NCBI GenBank assembly: GCA_030037105.1
Contig: JASHRY010000332.1
Location: 1-6,834 of the forward strand
DNA length: 6,834 nt
Source of the DNA: Xanthobacteraceae bacterium
GTDB lineage: Bacteria > Pseudomonadota > Alphaproteobacteria > Rhizobiales > Xanthobacteraceae
Direction of reading: 5' to 3'
Below, piece by piece: positions 6,798-6,834 of this stretch (positions are counted from its first letter, which is position 1; each line of letters opens with the position of its first letter). The notes below the pieces were generated by a model. That model worked only from the letters and a program-made list of their open reading frames with translations. It was not told where the DNA came from and did not search any database. The position numbers were made by a program, and so were the translations under genes.

Positions 6798-6834
6798 AAC
6801 GCGAGAGCGTCAATTGCGCGCCGCTTGTTGCCAG

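Overview
The window is GC-rich and densely coding, with strong G/C preference at third codon positions. Gene content and order point to an alphaproteobacterium, most likely of the Hyphomicrobiales (Bradyrhizobium/Xanthobacteraceae-like). This placement is inferred from protein style and synteny, not from a database search. No tRNA, rRNA, CRISPR array, insertion sequence, integrase or phage gene is visible. It reads as an ordinary chromosomal housekeeping region, and I do not see a convincing undescribed multi-gene system.

Layout: (1) 1-1037 (+), the 3' two thirds of a citramalate synthase (isoleucine precursor pathway), cut by the window edge. (2) 1093-1698 (-), a LOG/TIGR00730 Rossmann-fold protein, convergent with cimA. 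(3) 1699-1880, a 182-bp divergent intergenic region with a hairpin, a 10-bp palindrome and a direct repeat. (4) 1881-3839 (+), an Atm1-type ABC half-transporter. (5) 3846-4547 (+), phosphatidylserine decarboxylase, 6 nt after the transporter. (6) about 4596-5498 (+), phosphatidylserine synthase. (7) 5539-6750 (+), a TRAP-transporter solute receptor with a Tat-like signal. (8) 6751-6834, a non-coding tail with an imperfect hairpin.

The Psd and PssA genes together form the pathway CDP-diacylglycerol + serine -> phosphatidylserine -> phosphatidylethanolamine, the main bacterial route to PE. They are tightly arranged behind the Atm1-like exporter, probably as one transcription unit. PssA may also have its own promoter placed so that the mRNA would be leaderless. 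The TRAP receptor is on the same strand but has its own good Shine-Dalgarno and no membrane partner (DctQ/DctM) in view. It is the most unusual protein here. It is rich in cysteine, including a CxxC. It appears to lack both arginines that bind the ligand carboxylate in the sialate receptor SiaP. It also carries a Pro/Ala/Thr-rich C-terminal tail.
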